NCBI RefSeq assembly: GCF_040802235.1
Contig: NC_133156.1
Coordinates: 111,754,173 to 111,818,172, forward strand
Direction: 5' to 3'
Source: Manis javanica
Taxonomy: Eukaryota; Chordata; Mammalia; Pholidota; Manidae
Length of the DNA: 64,000 nucleotides
The position numbers were made by a program, and so were the translations under genes. Below are positions 36,859 to 51,400 of this stretch, one piece after another; positions within the stretch are counted from its first letter, which is position 1; every line of letters begins with the position of its first letter. Under the pieces are notes generated by a model. The model made no database searches, was not told the DNA's origin, and saw only the letters and a program-made list of their open reading frames with translations.

Positions 36859-37994
36859 TAAAAATCCTCATTCATTCCTCTCCAACACTATGAGCTGATT
36901 TGATTACTAAATTTGAACGTTTACTACAAAACACAAGGAACGAGAGCCCACTTATGAACCTGTGACTCTTCCTCTTGGTATTACACCGTGACCGTATTCT
37001 TCCATTATTTCAGTCTCAGATCTAAAGAGAACATTCTACAACCATATCCAGGATTTTTACTTGCCAATCTAAGAAACAGGATATTCACTTTTCTCTAAAT
37101 CTGAATTGTTTTCTCCAAAAGTTTGCCCAAATATGCCAGCATGTTGCTGAAACTAAAATCTGTCCAGTGACTACTTTTGTGAAGCAATCAAATGTTTAAC
37201 AAATCACACTTGAGGAGTTATTAGTTTAGTCACTATGATTATCACCATTCCATATGTTTATAGAGATGGGATATTTGGGTTAGTGTCACCAGGAAGTAAA
37301 TGGTTCAAGGTGGGAAGGACTTAACTGGCCAAAAGCAAATGCTCTACTTCTCCATTATCTAGGACTGGGGGGCTCAAATGTTTTAAGTATTAAGTTGGTA
37401 TTTATCACATACTGCTGCTTGTAATCATGACTATAAACTCAGCAGCTTTGACCCCAAAATGTATAGCCTCTGGTTCTTTCCTATTTTCTTACCTGTCACT
37501 TAACTTAGTCTGCTTACTAATCCTGACAAACCCTTGAAGGCATTTTTTTCTGGGTACTTACCTGCTTACTAAGATTCCAGATATCACCTGAGTGCTCTTA
37601 GGCGGCCACTCACTAACCCTGACACCCAGTCTTGACTATCCTCAGACTCCTTGTGGGAAGTCAGCCAGGTTTCAGGCAGATGAATATCTGTCTGTTTCCT
37701 TCTGACTCACTGAAATGTGAGTAAGTGTTTGGAACAGATCCTTGTTTGGGAGGTAGGATAGTTCCCTTCATGTGAGACAGGAATCTGTGCTTTGTCTCTG
37801 GATGCAGGAGAGGAAAATGCACCCTTCTTTGCTTTGTGCTCAGAACTGGAGCACAATTAACATTATGGTGGCATGAGGTACAGGATAAACTAGGAGCTAG
37901 ATTTTTTATACAACAGGCAAACATTTCAGATTTCAAGCAATAAACGACTAACTGTGCCCCATGTTAATTTTAAAAGTGTGAAGAATTTCTGAGA

Positions 37995-38815
37995 CAAAAT
38001 AGTTAAACTCCTGCCTTGATCTTCCTAGGAGCTATCCTGCCTAGGTGTAATTCGTTTATTTCATTCCCACTACACAACTACCCAGAAACCTCTGCTCTTC
38101 ATCTCCAGGTCACTACCAGGCCTCAGGGCCACCGCACCATGCCGATGGTGTCTTTACCCTCCACCATGGTGATCTACGTCATCTATTTTCTGTTCCATTA
38201 CTTCTCTTTAGTTCAAGCCCCTTTGATGGCAGTCTCCTGAATAATCTCTCAGTGTGCTTCCACCTCTCTTTCTCCAGTCCACTCTTATACCACCATCACA
38301 GTTCTCTTTCTAAAATGCAGAATCAGTCTGCTGAAAATCTTCAGATGGCTACAGGATAAAGTTCAAGTGCATTAGCATTTAAGCTCCCAACTGAACCCCA
38401 ACCTGCCTCTGAAGTTTCTCTCACCATTCTCCCTCTTGCAGTAGCTACACGTAGGCCAAATTCACCTATTCACTGACCTTCCTCTCACATTCTTTACTAA
38501 TTCCTTAGCAACTTTTCTGCCTGGAATGGCTTTCTCCTTTTCTTAAGATTCTACTTCAAGACTCCAATCAAATTTGATATTACCAAAGAGGCTTTCCTGT
38601 CGCCTTTTTTCAGAACCAATTCTTCGTTTTTGGCTCCTGACTCCCCCAGTTAAAAAAAAAATCTTTCCCTTCTATGTATTATGGTGACTTAAATTTAGTT
38701 ATATGTGTATACTCCACCTTCTCACTTAAATGCTGGTTCTCTGAAATCTTTTATGTTTATGTCACAAGTCTAGTCCTGTACCTGGCAAATAATTTCCTAA
38801 AAAGAGTTACTAAAT
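37995..38815 (+). repeat. L2 LINE fragment (sense)
   Basis: Contains ctctttctaaaatgcagaatc, ttcagatggctacaggataaagttcaag (38340-38367) and agtagctacacgtaggccaaa. Diverged; edges approximate. Confidence 0.6.
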
Positions 38816-41800
38816 GGAAACAAATTTGAAAACAGTTCCATATTCTTCTCCCCACACCTGAAAAGGATAGTGAATGTGAAATTCTACAGTAGTCATGGAA
38901 AATATGAAATTAAGTCATCAGTGACTCCTCAAATGTTACCCAGTAAATCCATGACAACACTGAGTGAAGCTCACAATCTTTTGAGCTTGACTCACACACA
39001 GGTCTCCAAGCACTGGGTTGCTTTGCATAATACCCAAAACTAAAAGAGATAATTCCAATAAAAAAAGCAAAACAAATAATTCATGTTCCCAGCTCCCTAT
39101 TCATACCTCATGACTAGGGTTGATTATCCTTATTGGTTCTCATGTGCATGACAGGTGTGCAAAGCAATGTGCCAACTCTATCTGTAGGTCATTCTGAGTG
39201 TCCCGTGACTCCCCTCGAGAAGTCACTGAGTCACAAAACCCTGTCTCCTGGGGATACAGGGAGACATCTGCCCCAGGCTGGAATGGTCACATTCTCTCCC
39301 TGAGGTTTGTATCAAGGTAGAGATTCTAGAGTCTTTGTGGACCTCATGGACCAGGAATTTGTGTTTACCTGGGGCAGCCATTTTCTTTAGAGAAAACAGA
39401 GAAAGCCAGTCTGCAGCTATTTGTAGAAAACAGAGAGAGAGAATGAGGGAGAGAGGGATTGCTTTAGTTCCTTATCTCTATTTCCTGTTTCTACTTATCT
39501 GTGAGATCTGCTACCTTTACTGTGAAATGTTCTGATACCCTCCTAATATTTTCTCTTTTCCTTTTAGTCTAATTTGAGTAAGTTTCCATTCCTTGCACAA
39601 GCCTACCTTTAAGACACGTATGTTCCTCCTATGGCAAATCCTTGAGGATAGTGAGCATATTTCATTCACTTTTTTAACTCACAGCCCCTAAAACAGGGCC
39701 TGACAGAATTTGGTAAGTGTTTGTTCCACTAATAAACACATTTGTTCAACTAATGACTAATATATAAATGTATTAATTTATTAAGGTGAACCGGAGAAAA
39801 GAAGAAGTTAGGAAATGTGTCGTTTAGCACATGGAAAAGCTCTATGATTGGAAAACATTGTTCACACATCCTTCAGATTATTTTTGAAGAAATGTGTCAT
39901 ATGATGGATCAAGCCATCTGTATAGTTATCGGCTACCCTGCTTTCTCTGGAAAACTTGGGTGTTTCACTTGATCAGTTCTTTTTCAAGGAGAAAAATATC
40001 AGTCTTACTTAAACTAGCCTAAGTCTAAAGATAGTTAACTGAAAGGATATGTGGAAATTTTAGACACCCAAAGACATGAATTACAGCCTGGTGTTGGGAA
40101 TCAAAAGTGGAGACTGGAAAGAGAAGAACACAGTCCATTCTGTATGACCATTGGGGATTACATGAGTTCCCGGCTTTACCTCCCTGTGTGTATGTGCTGC
40201 ATTCTCTTCTGTGTAGATTAACTTCCTCTTCAATTATTCATCATTTCCCTTGCCCAAACTTCATCATGCAAGTGCCTTTATTTGCCTGGCCTGCCTCTAG
40301 TCCTGATCCTGAAACTATTTTAACTCAATCTTCTTCCGTTTGACACATTCATCACACCACTCATGAAGAAATTTTTTTCTTAAAATCCTCTGCCAAGAGT
40401 ATACAATCTTTGATTCTTCAGGTAGCTCTTATGCTTTTCTGAAGCCAAGACCTTTCCTTTCAAAACCATTTTGCGATTTAACTTTTAGTGCATCTTATGA
40501 CACTAACTCCCATTTTATTTGAAGTGTGTAATTTAGATTGTACCATTTAGATTAGTGTCCTTTTGTAGGGAAATGCATTTAAAATGTTTACTATCAAAAA
40601 GTCAAACAGAGCCAATTTTGCCATTAGTATTTATTTGACTGGCAGGCCAGTGAGTTTTGTTTACACATCAAAAAAATGAAATCAGTGAAGATGGGAGAGC
40701 CTCAAAAGATTTTGAACTTAAGTTTTGCCAGGAGTCTCAATCTTAATTATTATCTAAATCTCTCCTGTGTCTACATCCTCTAATATGCCGTATGAGAGAG
40801 CAAAGCTTCTATTCCTGGCTTACAAACCTTGTTCCCTTTCTTGATCTTTTAGTATTTGTCCCTAAGTTTCCTGCATAATTCTCTTCTAGACTTCCTACCT
40901 TTCTCACTAATTCGTATTATTTCTGACACGATCCTTCACTTGAATTAAGTTGAAAATCTTGCAATAACTTCTTTTGTTATTATTCATTTACTTAACACAT
41001 ATTTATTTAGCATCCACCATGTGTAAAGTGTAAAGTAGCTAACATAGGCTCTCCATAGAGAGAGCTGGTTATGCTCAAAGAGCTTGAAATCTCATTGCCA
41101 AATATTGTCTTCAGAGTCTTGCTCTAGCTGGAGTCATATGAGGCATATGAGCAGATAATATGGAAGTTCAGTCTAGTTTATGCCGTTCAGGGGAATGAAG
41201 GAACATTTAGACACATTTGAGATTCAGTATGAACCTTTTCAACAGTACAGTTATATCGAAGGTGGCTTATACCATCAAAACCTCTAGATCTGAAGGTAAA
41301 TTAAGATGATTCAAGGCTTACATTTGAGAGGTCCTAACATTTTTGAAGCTTTTAAAACCATACACTTGCACATGGCATGCTGTGGAAATGCAGTTCGTTT
41401 TAGAGTCATAGCCCATGACATAGACATCAAGGTGGGGACTTGCACACATTTGTCAACTGAAATCAGCCCTGCCAGTCTCTCAGTGCAGATAAGATCACAT
41501 TCATGCAAGTCCCAAGTAGCCTCCTTCCACCGTTCCCACTCACATGCAGAGGTTCCTCAACTATTTCTTGTGTTCTGGGGTTGTGGCTTACACACAAGTG
41601 CCAAAGATCCATCCTGGCTGCCGTTGGTCTCTGCAACTTGAAGTCAGTGCCCTCTGTCACAGCTGAATGGGTGTAGATCCTTTTCCATTTCCACAGCTTG
41701 TGATGACTTCATGCTGCCAAGTCTGCTTGCAAGTCTGCCTTACAATGAAGGGGCTGCTACCTCCCCTCCAACTGATATTCTTAGAGGACTCCCCCAGAAG

Positions 41801-42159
41801 GCTTGCTTATGCTCCAATGAGTTACACTATCCACTGAGATTTACCTCTAGCCATTCATAATCCCCGGACCTCCATCCCCACACCAGGATGGATACCTCCA
41901 TCTAGGGTAGCTGGATCACAAAGTGTTCAAATAAGTTACCACATCATATACAGAAACACAATTTCCTACTGACCCTTGGCTCTGTTTCTGGGTCTGGCTC
42001 AGAATTTTTCCACCGTATTTCTCTGCAGTCTGGCTTCTATTCTTTTCCATTCTCCACCTTCTTCCCCAACTACCTAATTCCACATGACATATATGACTAA
42101 ATCTCAACTCCAGCTCTACCACAAAACCCTGCCATATATTTTTTTAATGTAAAAATTTA

Positions 42160-42260
42160 ATAGTGATTATTTTTGTTTTTTCTTTAACAGCTGCATTAAG
42201 GTATAACTTCCATGCAATAAATTGCACGTATTTAAGTTGTACAATTTGATTTAATCTTGG
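42160..42260 (+). repeat. L1M fragment
   Basis: Has the relic gcattaaggtataacttccatgcaataaattgcacgtattta (42195-42236), an old L1 pattern. Confidence 0.5.
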
Positions 42261-42759
42261 CATTACATATTTAGACTTTGAATAAACTTTTAAATAACAT
42301 TAAAAGAGGTTTAAAAGTATACGCACAATTGTGTAGGGGTGTGTGTGTGTGTGTGACCATTCGTGCATTCGTATTTGTGTGCTCTCCAACCAAGCAGGAG
42401 GCACTCAGAGCAGGCAAGCTAATTTGAGGATCCAGACAGAGTCTGCAGGGCTGGTCTGACAGACCCATACATCTATTTGAGCTATGAAATATCCAGAGAA
42501 GGAACTATCCCTTGGAAATAGTCAAAGTGTGAAATGTTAATCCAAGGAACAGAAGTTTTCAAGGGACACTGTTAATTTGAGTAAAGCAAGGTGTCAGCTC
42601 TAAATTCCATGGGGAGAAGGGGATACGTTAAAAGGATTATAAAGTAAAAAAGTAAAAATAGTGGGATTATCCCAGTGATAGAGTAAAAGTGCTTTATTTT
42701 TGGCTAAATTAAAACACAAGTGCAATGGTAAGTATTTTTCTCATTTCAGCAGGCACACT

Positions 42760-43222
42760 ACTGTGTCATAAACCCAAATAGGGACTGACTACAAGTCAAG
42801 AGCCACTGAAAGGATTCCGGGTATGACATCCTCCAAAATGCCCTTTGACATAAGGAGCTAAAGGCAACAGAGAATAAGCAGCCACAAGAAAAGCTCTCTG
42901 CCCTCCCCCTCTCTACCAGGAAAGGCAGGACAATTCTCAATCACCAGAGACAACTCTAGATTCATCACCAGCAGAGAAATCTACTTGAGAAACCTTATTA
43001 ATGAGCCCCTACCTTTCATTAGTTTCCCCATATATTTACCTTTCCAGTTTGTTGCCTCTAAAAGCTTTGAATACTTTTCCATTGTTTTGTCATTTCTGTA
43101 TAAAACTACTGTTGTCATTAAGACACTATATAAGCCCCAAGTTTTAACTTCCCCTTTGAGTCATTCATCCCTGTTTCCCATGTTAATAAACTTCTGTTTG
43201 TTTTGTTCTAGTTAATGTGTCA
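42760..43222 (+). mobile_element. ERV LTR-like element
   Basis: TATA box ctatataagcccc (TATATAA at 43127-43133) and AATAAA at 43185-43190, followed by cttctgtttgttttgttctag and an end ttaatgtgtca at 43222. This is the layout of an ERV LTR R/U5 end. The left edge is uncertain and no clear target-site duplication was found. Confidence 0.55.
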
Positions 43223-43884
43223 GTGAATCACAGGGCTCTAGCCGGAAATCGGAGAAATCTTATTGTAATAGTACAATCCAACTACTACATGCCTCAGGCT
43301 GAGAATCCAAGGGTTACAAACATCTGTTCGGTATATTACATATTACTGCATATAAATTGCCTTTATTTTTATTTATAGTAGGTTTTCCCCAACCCCCCAT
43401 ATTAGGGTTACCTTATATGTTCTTCTTATTGACTTTCAATATTTGTAGCAAAGCAGCACAAATTCTTGTTTTTATCACCTTTGGGTTATAGGCTACTGAG
43501 ATGAACATGTGGCTGGAGGGGAAGACAAATGACAACCATTAGTGCTAATCAGAGAAGATTAGATTAACCAGTTTCCTGGGTTACTTTCAATATGTTAATA
43601 TACAATTCAATTTGAACCAAAATGAAAACTAACTATTGGTATTTTACATGTTTAAAATCTGTAAACTATGGCAAAAAGAAAATGTGAATTTTTTTTCTAA
43701 GAACATTAATCACATTTATTAACACCAGTTACAGTGAGAATTAACAACAAACCATTTAAAATACTGTAAATAAATTATTTGAAATCTAAAAGAAACAACT
43801 TTCTTGTTGTCTTAAATTATTACAGAGATTGAAAATCTATATATTCCAAAAATAATATTCAGGATAGAAAGCCAGGAAGCAGTT

Positions 43885-44165
43885 AGTGAGATAATTGTTT
43901 GTCTACCGTGTGCTAAGAATATCATTTATGTTATTATTTCACATATATTTTACTTTGGCTTCTCATAACAACTTTATGAGCTAGCATCATCTCCATTGTG
44001 TGAGTGGAGCATTGTGATCTCCATAGTGCATATAAGCTCATTCTGAGCGAGCCATGATCAAAAAAGCACGTCCAAGCATGTATAGCTGGCAAATGGCAGA
44101 TCAGGTATGCAGGCCCAAGTCTCCCAGACTCCAAAGTTCATTCTCTGTCCACTGTATTATGCAGC
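43885..44165 (+). repeat. MIR SINE fragment
   Basis: Contains acaactttatgagctagcatcatc, atagctggcaaatggcagatc and ccagactccaaagttcattc in MIR order. Confidence 0.65.
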
Positions 44166-44439
44166 TAAATTATAGTTTGAGATACAAAATCTCAAATCAC
44201 ACTCTTCAAAACTGCCTTTTAGGGGAAAGAATCACCTAAGTTATTAAGTTGGTTATTCAGCAAATAAGATCTGAGCACATCTCAGCCTGAGTAATACATG
44301 GCATGTGAATATGTTAGGACAGCAAACACAAGATAAAAAATTCCACGTGTAACATAAAAACAATCCCTTCCTGCCCACCACTCACACAAGTTTTAAAGAC
44401 AAGAAAAATAAATGAATAAATATATCAAAATCACAAAAT

Positions 44440-44835
44440 ACATCCATATAATGTAATAATACTCAGCAAGAAAAAGGAATAAACAATGATATATACATCC
44501 AGCTACATGGATAAATTGTAAACACATTATACTCACTAAGAAAAGGCAGATACAATAGGCTACATACTTTACAGATCCACTGATATGACCTTCTGGAAGA
44601 AGGAAAACTAAAGGGATAGAAATCAGATCATCTGCAGTGACTGGAGATGAGGGGAGAAATTCACTGACAGGGGCTCAAGGAAAACTTTATAGTGATAGAA
44701 ATATTTTATATCTTGATTGGGTGGTTGTTACATGACTACATACATCTTTCAAAACCCATGGAACTGTTGATTTGAAAGGATAAATTTTGCTGCAGGTAAA
44801 TTATATCTAAAAAATCATGACTTAATTTTTTAAAA
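44440..44835 (+). repeat. L1M 3' fragment
   Basis: Contains an old L1 3' pattern: atactcagcaagaaaaaggaataaac, atccagctacatggataaa, and ggtggttgttacatgactacatac. Confidence 0.65.
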
Positions 44836-45359
44836 ATCCAAAGCCAAAAGAAAATATAGGTCTATAGAAAGGGAGATAGGTGGGGTAAAGTCTGGGCTAC
44901 AGATATGCCTTCTGGGGAAGGAGCTGTGGTAGAAGTGGATCTTAGGATGCAATTTTAGGAAACAAAATGCCAATATTAATGCCACAATGTCTAGGAAAGG
45001 AAAGAAGAGAGACTAATTCTTCATACTGAATCACATTTTTAAAAGGCATTTTCTGTCTAAGCACATTTGGTTGCCTTGGCTAGAAATTGATTAAAGAAAA
45101 CAGAAGTTCCCTTTTACAGTTAGTGGAAACAATACTTAAACATAAAGCAAATGCCTCATTGGAGAGTCAGGTAACCCCTAGGTTGTCTGAGCTGCCCCTC
45201 TTCCTCTATAACTTACATCAGATCAAGGGTGCTTCCATGACAAGGCCATCAAAAGCAATTCAGTCAGCATTGCTGGGAAGATCTTGTGTTCTTTTTCAAC
45301 TTTGCCTGAATTTTGTTCAGTAAGGAAAGGTCCTGTCTTCACACTAAATAGGTCCTGTC

Positions 45360-45560
45360 TCATTCAATCCAGCAGATGTTTACTGAGGAGCACCTGTTGG
45401 GGCTAAATACTGCACAGAAAACAGAGGTTGGACAAAACAGCAGTGCAATGCACCCTGCCTTCAGGAGGCGGGTGGTCAGTTTGTGAGATAAGATCTGCTC
45501 ATGCAGTACGGGCCGTGCTTGGACTTTGCCTGTGCCGGTCTGAGGGACTGGTGGGAGATT
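45360..45560 (-). repeat. L2 LINE 3' end (antisense)
   Basis: The series cattcaatccagcagatgtttactgaggagcacc and cagcagtgcaatgcaccctgcc is the reverse complement of the L2 3' end. Confidence 0.55.
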
Positions 45561-45703
45561 TCACGGGGAGGCAATTTTCATTCAAGATTGAGGAGCTTCA
45601 TAAATGAATTACCTTAATGGAGGAGATTGATAAAGCAATGAGCCAGCCTCTGAAAAGAGGACAGACAACTTTGATCACACGGAACTGCCTGTTGAACAGA
45701 AAA

Positions 45704-45741
45704 CATTTTGTTGTTGTTGTTGTTTTGGTTTTTGTTTTTTT
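45704..45741. repeat. (GTT)n-type simple repeat
   Basis: Runs of ttgttgttgttgtt followed by ggtttttg. Confidence 0.75.
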
Positions 45742-47899
45742 AGGAGTGAGAACACCAGGCCATCCAAGAGAAATACAGACATAGAAGGCAAGTATTTTTT
45801 TCCCTATTTCAGAAGAGAAAACAGCCCAGCATCTTCGTGTGGAGGATGCAGCCATGGAAGGTACCAGGAGCCGGGACTGAGGAATCCTACGGCAGCCCCG
45901 CTTGATGACCACAAAGTTGAGCCAGGCTCATAAACAGGAGGCAGCCCTTTGGGGATTCCAGAGAGAATCGGAAGGGGTATTTTTAAGGGCCGTGAGTAGG
46001 TACACTGCAGGTCACAGAACAAAGGGTTCAATACATCCAAGAATATTTATAACTGTTAATGTGAGCCCAGTTTTAACCAAGGCCCAAGTGGGCCTGGAAT
46101 AGGTGTACAGGGGTGAGTGCATATGCCTGAAAAGAAAATGCAATTTAGTGCTATATGGATTGAGGCAGACGGCAATTAGTGCAGGAATTCAGAGAAGGGA
46201 GAAATCATAGTAGGCCATACAGTAAGATTTCTTTGAGAAAGAGACTGGAGTTCAAGAGTCGACATATTTAACTCACAATTCTGCTGAAAACATTTTCCAA
46301 ACAATTGTCAGAAAAGAATTTCCCTTCCATAGGAAGCATCTTGTGATAGCTCCTTGAGGGAATGGCAACTGCTTCTCAGTGTTGAGGTGTAAAATTACTT
46401 GCATACAGTACATAATAAATGTCCATTAAATTAATATTTTAGTAAATAATAATGTCAAATATTCTAAAGCAATGCACAGTTTTAGAGTTTGAAATGTTAG
46501 ATGAGTCTTGAAAAATACGTTTATGATATATTATCAGTAACATATATTGAAACATCTTGAAAAATATATTCAGTTTTCCCTTTGTACTTTCATAGAATTT
46601 TGAAGCTGGAAAGGCTCTCAGAGATCCTTTCTGCTCTGAAGTTCCACTCACATAAGAATAAACTTTAAAAGTGATAGTAATCATGTTGATTATATTTGTA
46701 ATACTATTTGAGTGGACATTATGCGTTGAATCACTTAATACCTCATTCTACCTAACTTGTCTCTTACTTCTGCTATAGAGGTGAAGTTAAATATTCTATT
46801 TCCTTTGAAATTAAGAATGGTCAAGTAACATTATGATCACCAAGAAGGTGTAGGTAGGAGTCTGCTGGAAGGAAGGAATCGGGGGAAATCTTTTATGATT
46901 CTGATTTTTTTTAAAGAAGGACAGACTGGCTTTCTACCTAATTTCTTCCAGTTTGGAACACCAACCCAGAGAGGCAACGAACTGGCTTGTGACTGATGCT
47001 AGCAAAAAGGCCGAGAGAACAGAGTCTCCAATAACTGCCTGTGATATTGTTGAACCACCACAGCAGTCCAAACTGTCCAACATTGGACTTATGGGCATCT
47101 CAGAAAATTAAACCTATTGCTTTATAATTTTTTGTTAAAATAATTAATCATTTTAATTTTAAATATGCATCTTCTATTGAAGGGTTCCTTTCCTATTTGA
47201 AGAATGCCTTCTGAAAATAAATCTTTTAACATTTATTTGATTTGACTATTAAGTGCTACCTCTTCTATCTTATATTATTATTGCTGTCATTTGAAGATTT
47301 TTTATTTGGCTAGGGTGATTTTTCTTTCTTTCCCCCCCAACAAGCCCATGGGAGGCGTCTTTTGGAGTCTTGGGGTATCTGGCATTTCTGCATTTCATAT
47401 TAGTGCATGAATGAGGCCTGAGCCGGGATTCAAAAGTCATTCCTTCTCACACAAGTCTGTTTTTTCATTTGCCATGTTATATATGAGAAATCTGGGAATA
47501 GTCTAATTCTTTTCCCTTTACACACAGTATCTTCATCTCCTGGGAACCTTACAAGATTTTCTCTTCATTTTGGAATTCAGAATTCCACTAAATCATGGTT
47601 GTGCCCTTTAAAAAACAATCCTGATTGGAACCTGGCAAGCTTCTTTCATCTGAAAATTCTAGACTTTTTTCAGTTCAGAGGAATTTCTTTCTCCTTTCTC
47701 CTCGGTTATCGCTTCATCACCACCTGCACCTTTCCATCCCACTGTAGGTCTGTATGTGCTGGTTCTTCTCCTTGTCCGTTGTTTGCTCCTGAGATCCCTG
47801 CCTGCTACTGTCCCATTTCATTATCATCCTTGAGCTGCTGGCTTTCTGTCAATATTTTTAAAAATCCTAAAAAAAAAATTTTCCTTTCTTCCTTTTTGT

Positions 47900-48175
47900 T
47901 TGATGAGTTTTGTTGAGGTATAGTTTCCATACCCTAAAACTCACTTATTTTAAGTATGCAAAGTGAGGAGTTTTGACAAATGTACAGTATCATAACTCAG
48001 CACAGTCACTATGGGGAGCTTTTCCATTACTCCAAAAAACTTCTCTCGCGGCCATTTGCAGTCAATCCTCTCCCCCCAGTTCAGCCACAGCAGCCACTTA
48101 TTTGCTCTCTCTCACTACAGTTTCACCTTTTAAAAATTTTGTATGAATGGAAACATACAGTATGTGGTCTTCAGC
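47900..48175 (+). repeat. L1M fragment
   Basis: Contains tgttgaggtatagtttccata, gaggagttttgacaaatgtac and atgaatggaaacatacagtatgtgg, an old L1 untranslated-region pattern. Confidence 0.65.
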
Positions 48176-49574
48176 CTTGAACTGTATTGTTGAGTCTCAG
48201 TAGTCAACAGTATTCAGTAGTGGTAGGTGGTAGTTGAGTCTCAGTTTAGGAAACTCTGAAGTGAGTTTTCTGTTACATGATGCCAAATACATCCTTAAAT
48301 GAACATTTACTTACCCAAAATACAGCTTTTATTTTGGAACGTGTGTATGAAAATATTTATACTATTTGATGCAAATGTGAGGTGATTTGTTTTAATGTTT
48401 TGATTTGTGGTATTTGGATATTATGGCTTTGATAATGTTAAAAGCTTTGGGGAAACTTTAAAGGTACTTTCAGAGATGTTATTCTTCACAGTCTCAATTT
48501 CCCACCCTCTAAATACTATTTAAAAATTATTTTTACCATTTTCTAGTTTGTGTCTTAGGTGGTTTTACCATATGTAAGCCTGCTGATGTTGAAATAGTTT
48601 TTATTTAAAACATTTTGTCCATAAGTATAGTAAAATAAATGTAAAATAAAAATTAATTAATATCTTAAATAAGTAGTACCAATTTCTTGACCTATCGCAG
48701 CATGATACACGAGCTAATAAATTCTTTGTAAAATGCATGCTTTTATTTGTAAACTTATAATTCCATCAAAAAAGTACTTGTTTCATCACTATGAGAGAAG
48801 ATAGTTGGATTCAAAATGCATCACAGCTGTGGTGCATTTTATGTTTGCACTGTCATGCTGTCTTCATTTTTACAATAATTTATCATACAGTAATGATCCT
48901 AACATTGCTACAATTTTGTTAACTGGGCATTTTAATCTTTTGGGTAAACCACTCACTGAGAGTCCTGAGAGTTAGTAAAAGGGAAACACATTGAGGGACA
49001 TTAGCTGGAGAGGCAATTTTAGATATTAAAATAAGGAGACATAGAGATTAAATGAAGTATTACTTTGCATAAGAGGTAGTAAGTTGATGCAATTCATTAC
49101 TCTAAGATATAATTAATAGGTTAAAGAAGATTTAGGTAAATGCACCTGACACTTTAGTTAATGAAGAGCTAATATTAGAACTTGAAATATAGTGACATGC
49201 TCTCAAAAAATTGGTATTTGTCAGAAGCAGGGCGGAGCCTGCAGCTGGAGTAGTGAGAACTCCACTCTTGGAAGGGTGTTATAAAGAAGTTTCCAGTACT
49301 GGGTGACTTTTAAACTGTCTCCAAATCTACAAGCCTATGATTCGTAACCACATTGTATGATCATAGTTTTTCTCCTAAAGAGATACAATAGATAGTTAAA
49401 GAAAATTTTACTCAGTTTATCAGTTCTTGCATTCATTCAATAATAAATATTTACTGAGTGTCTGCTATGTGCCAGGTGCTCTAAAGATAGATGTGTGTCC
49501 TCCTGCATCTCTCTGTTTTTATTTCTCTCCCTGTGACTTCTTCTCAAGTCCCTGCTGCTGGGAGAAATGGCTTT

Positions 49575-49795
49575 GGAAACAGCTAGATCTTGGTTTTAAT
49601 TCAGCACCACCATTTACTAGCATTATAACCTTGAACTAGCCCCTAAACTCCTTGAGTCTCAGTTACATCATCTATAAATCAGAAATAGTAATAATACCAG
49701 CATTTAGTGTTATTTATAGGATTAAAAAGCATAATGTTGGAGAATTTCCTAGCCCAGTGCCTGGCACCTAGGATGTGGGCAATAAATGTTAGTCT
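49575..49795 (+). repeat. MIR SINE fragment
   Basis: Contains gcaccaccatttactagca, tgagtctcagttacatcatc and tagcccagtgcctggcaccta, a MIR pattern. A short L2 antisense piece precedes it at about 49425-49500. Confidence 0.65.
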
Positions 49796-50844
49796 CCTCC
49801 CTTTTTTTCCTCTCCTCATAGAAAAAGTCTCTTCACCCAACTCCATCAGTTTCATGCAAAACTGTATCTACTTTGCATGTCCCAGTTGTAAATACCTTGC
49901 AGAACACAAATGACCCTGTTTTAAAACATATAACTCTTTATTCATGAAGATGTGGCTCATCTTAGAGGATGGAAAACAGATGTGCCTTCAAACAGTACAC
50001 TGATTGGAATATTTGCAGAATTACCTGCCTTACAATGATGAGGCACAAAAAAGGGATAGGAATGAAAGAAGAGTTTGAAAAGAAGTGAAAAGGAACAAGA
50101 GATGATACTGAATATAAATAGGAAAATCTGAGAGTAAAGGAAGGAAGAAAAGAGAAAATGAGAGACTCTGCATGGGAAACTAAGGAGCCCAGGGCATTTC
50201 ATCAAGGACAGGTCCCTGGCTAACTTCCAGCTCCACTAATTACAGTCTGAGGGTCAATTCTGCAGACTATTCTTTACTGGGTTGAGGCATTTCCACTCTT
50301 GTCTTTGGAATGCTGTTCAGAATTGTGGTATCTAATGAATTCATGCCACACAAACAGGGTGGAAAGATCCTACGAAAACAAAAAAAAATAGCTGAGTGAA
50401 GTGGAAGCTAAAGACCAAACCTGCAGATGTTTCAATGCTGCTTTTATTAATTCAAGCCAGTACTTGCCAGTCAAATAGTAACTAGGGCCCTGGTGCATAA
50501 CCAGACTGCTTTTATCTGTGAAGTGGCTGGAAGCCTGGGTGCCTACAGACAATGATGCCTGACATATTATTCCTGCCCCCAGGGAGGAAGTGGAACATTG
50601 TAACTGGAATCTGTGCAGGTCAGGGACTCTGCACACTGATTTAAGACTCAAGTCTCAGAGTGGGATGACTCCATGATTCTACTCTAATCCACAGAGAAGT
50701 TTCATTTCAGGTACACATGAGTTCTTCAAAATATGCAGGACATCAAAGTCAATTCATGTATAAATCTAGGATCTTTATCAACTTAGAGGAATTCCAGGAG
50801 TCTCCTTTTCCCTTGCAAGATTAGAATCTTCCCAAGTCTGGAGT

Positions 50845-51400
50845 TGCACACATTTTAAGTTCATTTTATTTAATATTAATATAGCCACCTACAGCTGTCT
50901 TACGGTTACTGTTTGATGGAGCATCTTTTTCCATCATTTTCCTGTCAACTTATTTGTGCCTTTGAATCAAAAGTGTGTCTCTTTTGGAGGGCATATAGAT
51001 GGACCTTTTTCTTTTATCAGTCTGACAATCTCTGCCGTCTGGTTTGAATTTAGATTATTCACCTTTAATGTAATTGTCAATATGGATGGAGTCACATTTG
51101 CCATATTGCCTTCTGTTTTCTGTTTGTCTCTTATCTAGTTTCTTCCTCTGCTCCTTCACTGACTTGTTTTTGTTAATAACTTGTAATATAATGATGTCAG
51201 ATCTTGTTTCTGGCAAAATTTTCTCTCTCTCTAGGATTGTTAGTGAAATAACCTACTTGTTTTGCCTGATGTGCAAGGCCGCATTTACTATTATCCTTAG
51301 TGAGATTATTTTTCCCGTCCTTGCCTCTCTGCCTCCTGTTCTCTGCCCCACCCTACTCCTGCCTGAAGAGGTAGGGAAAGAAGTAATTATTTGAATCTGG
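50845..51400 (-). repeat. Old L1 ORF2 fragment (antisense)
   Basis: Contains the reverse complement of L1 ORF2: atagccacctacagctgtct, aagtgtgtctcttttggaggg and tatggatggagtcacatttgcc. Many stops. Confidence 0.75.
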
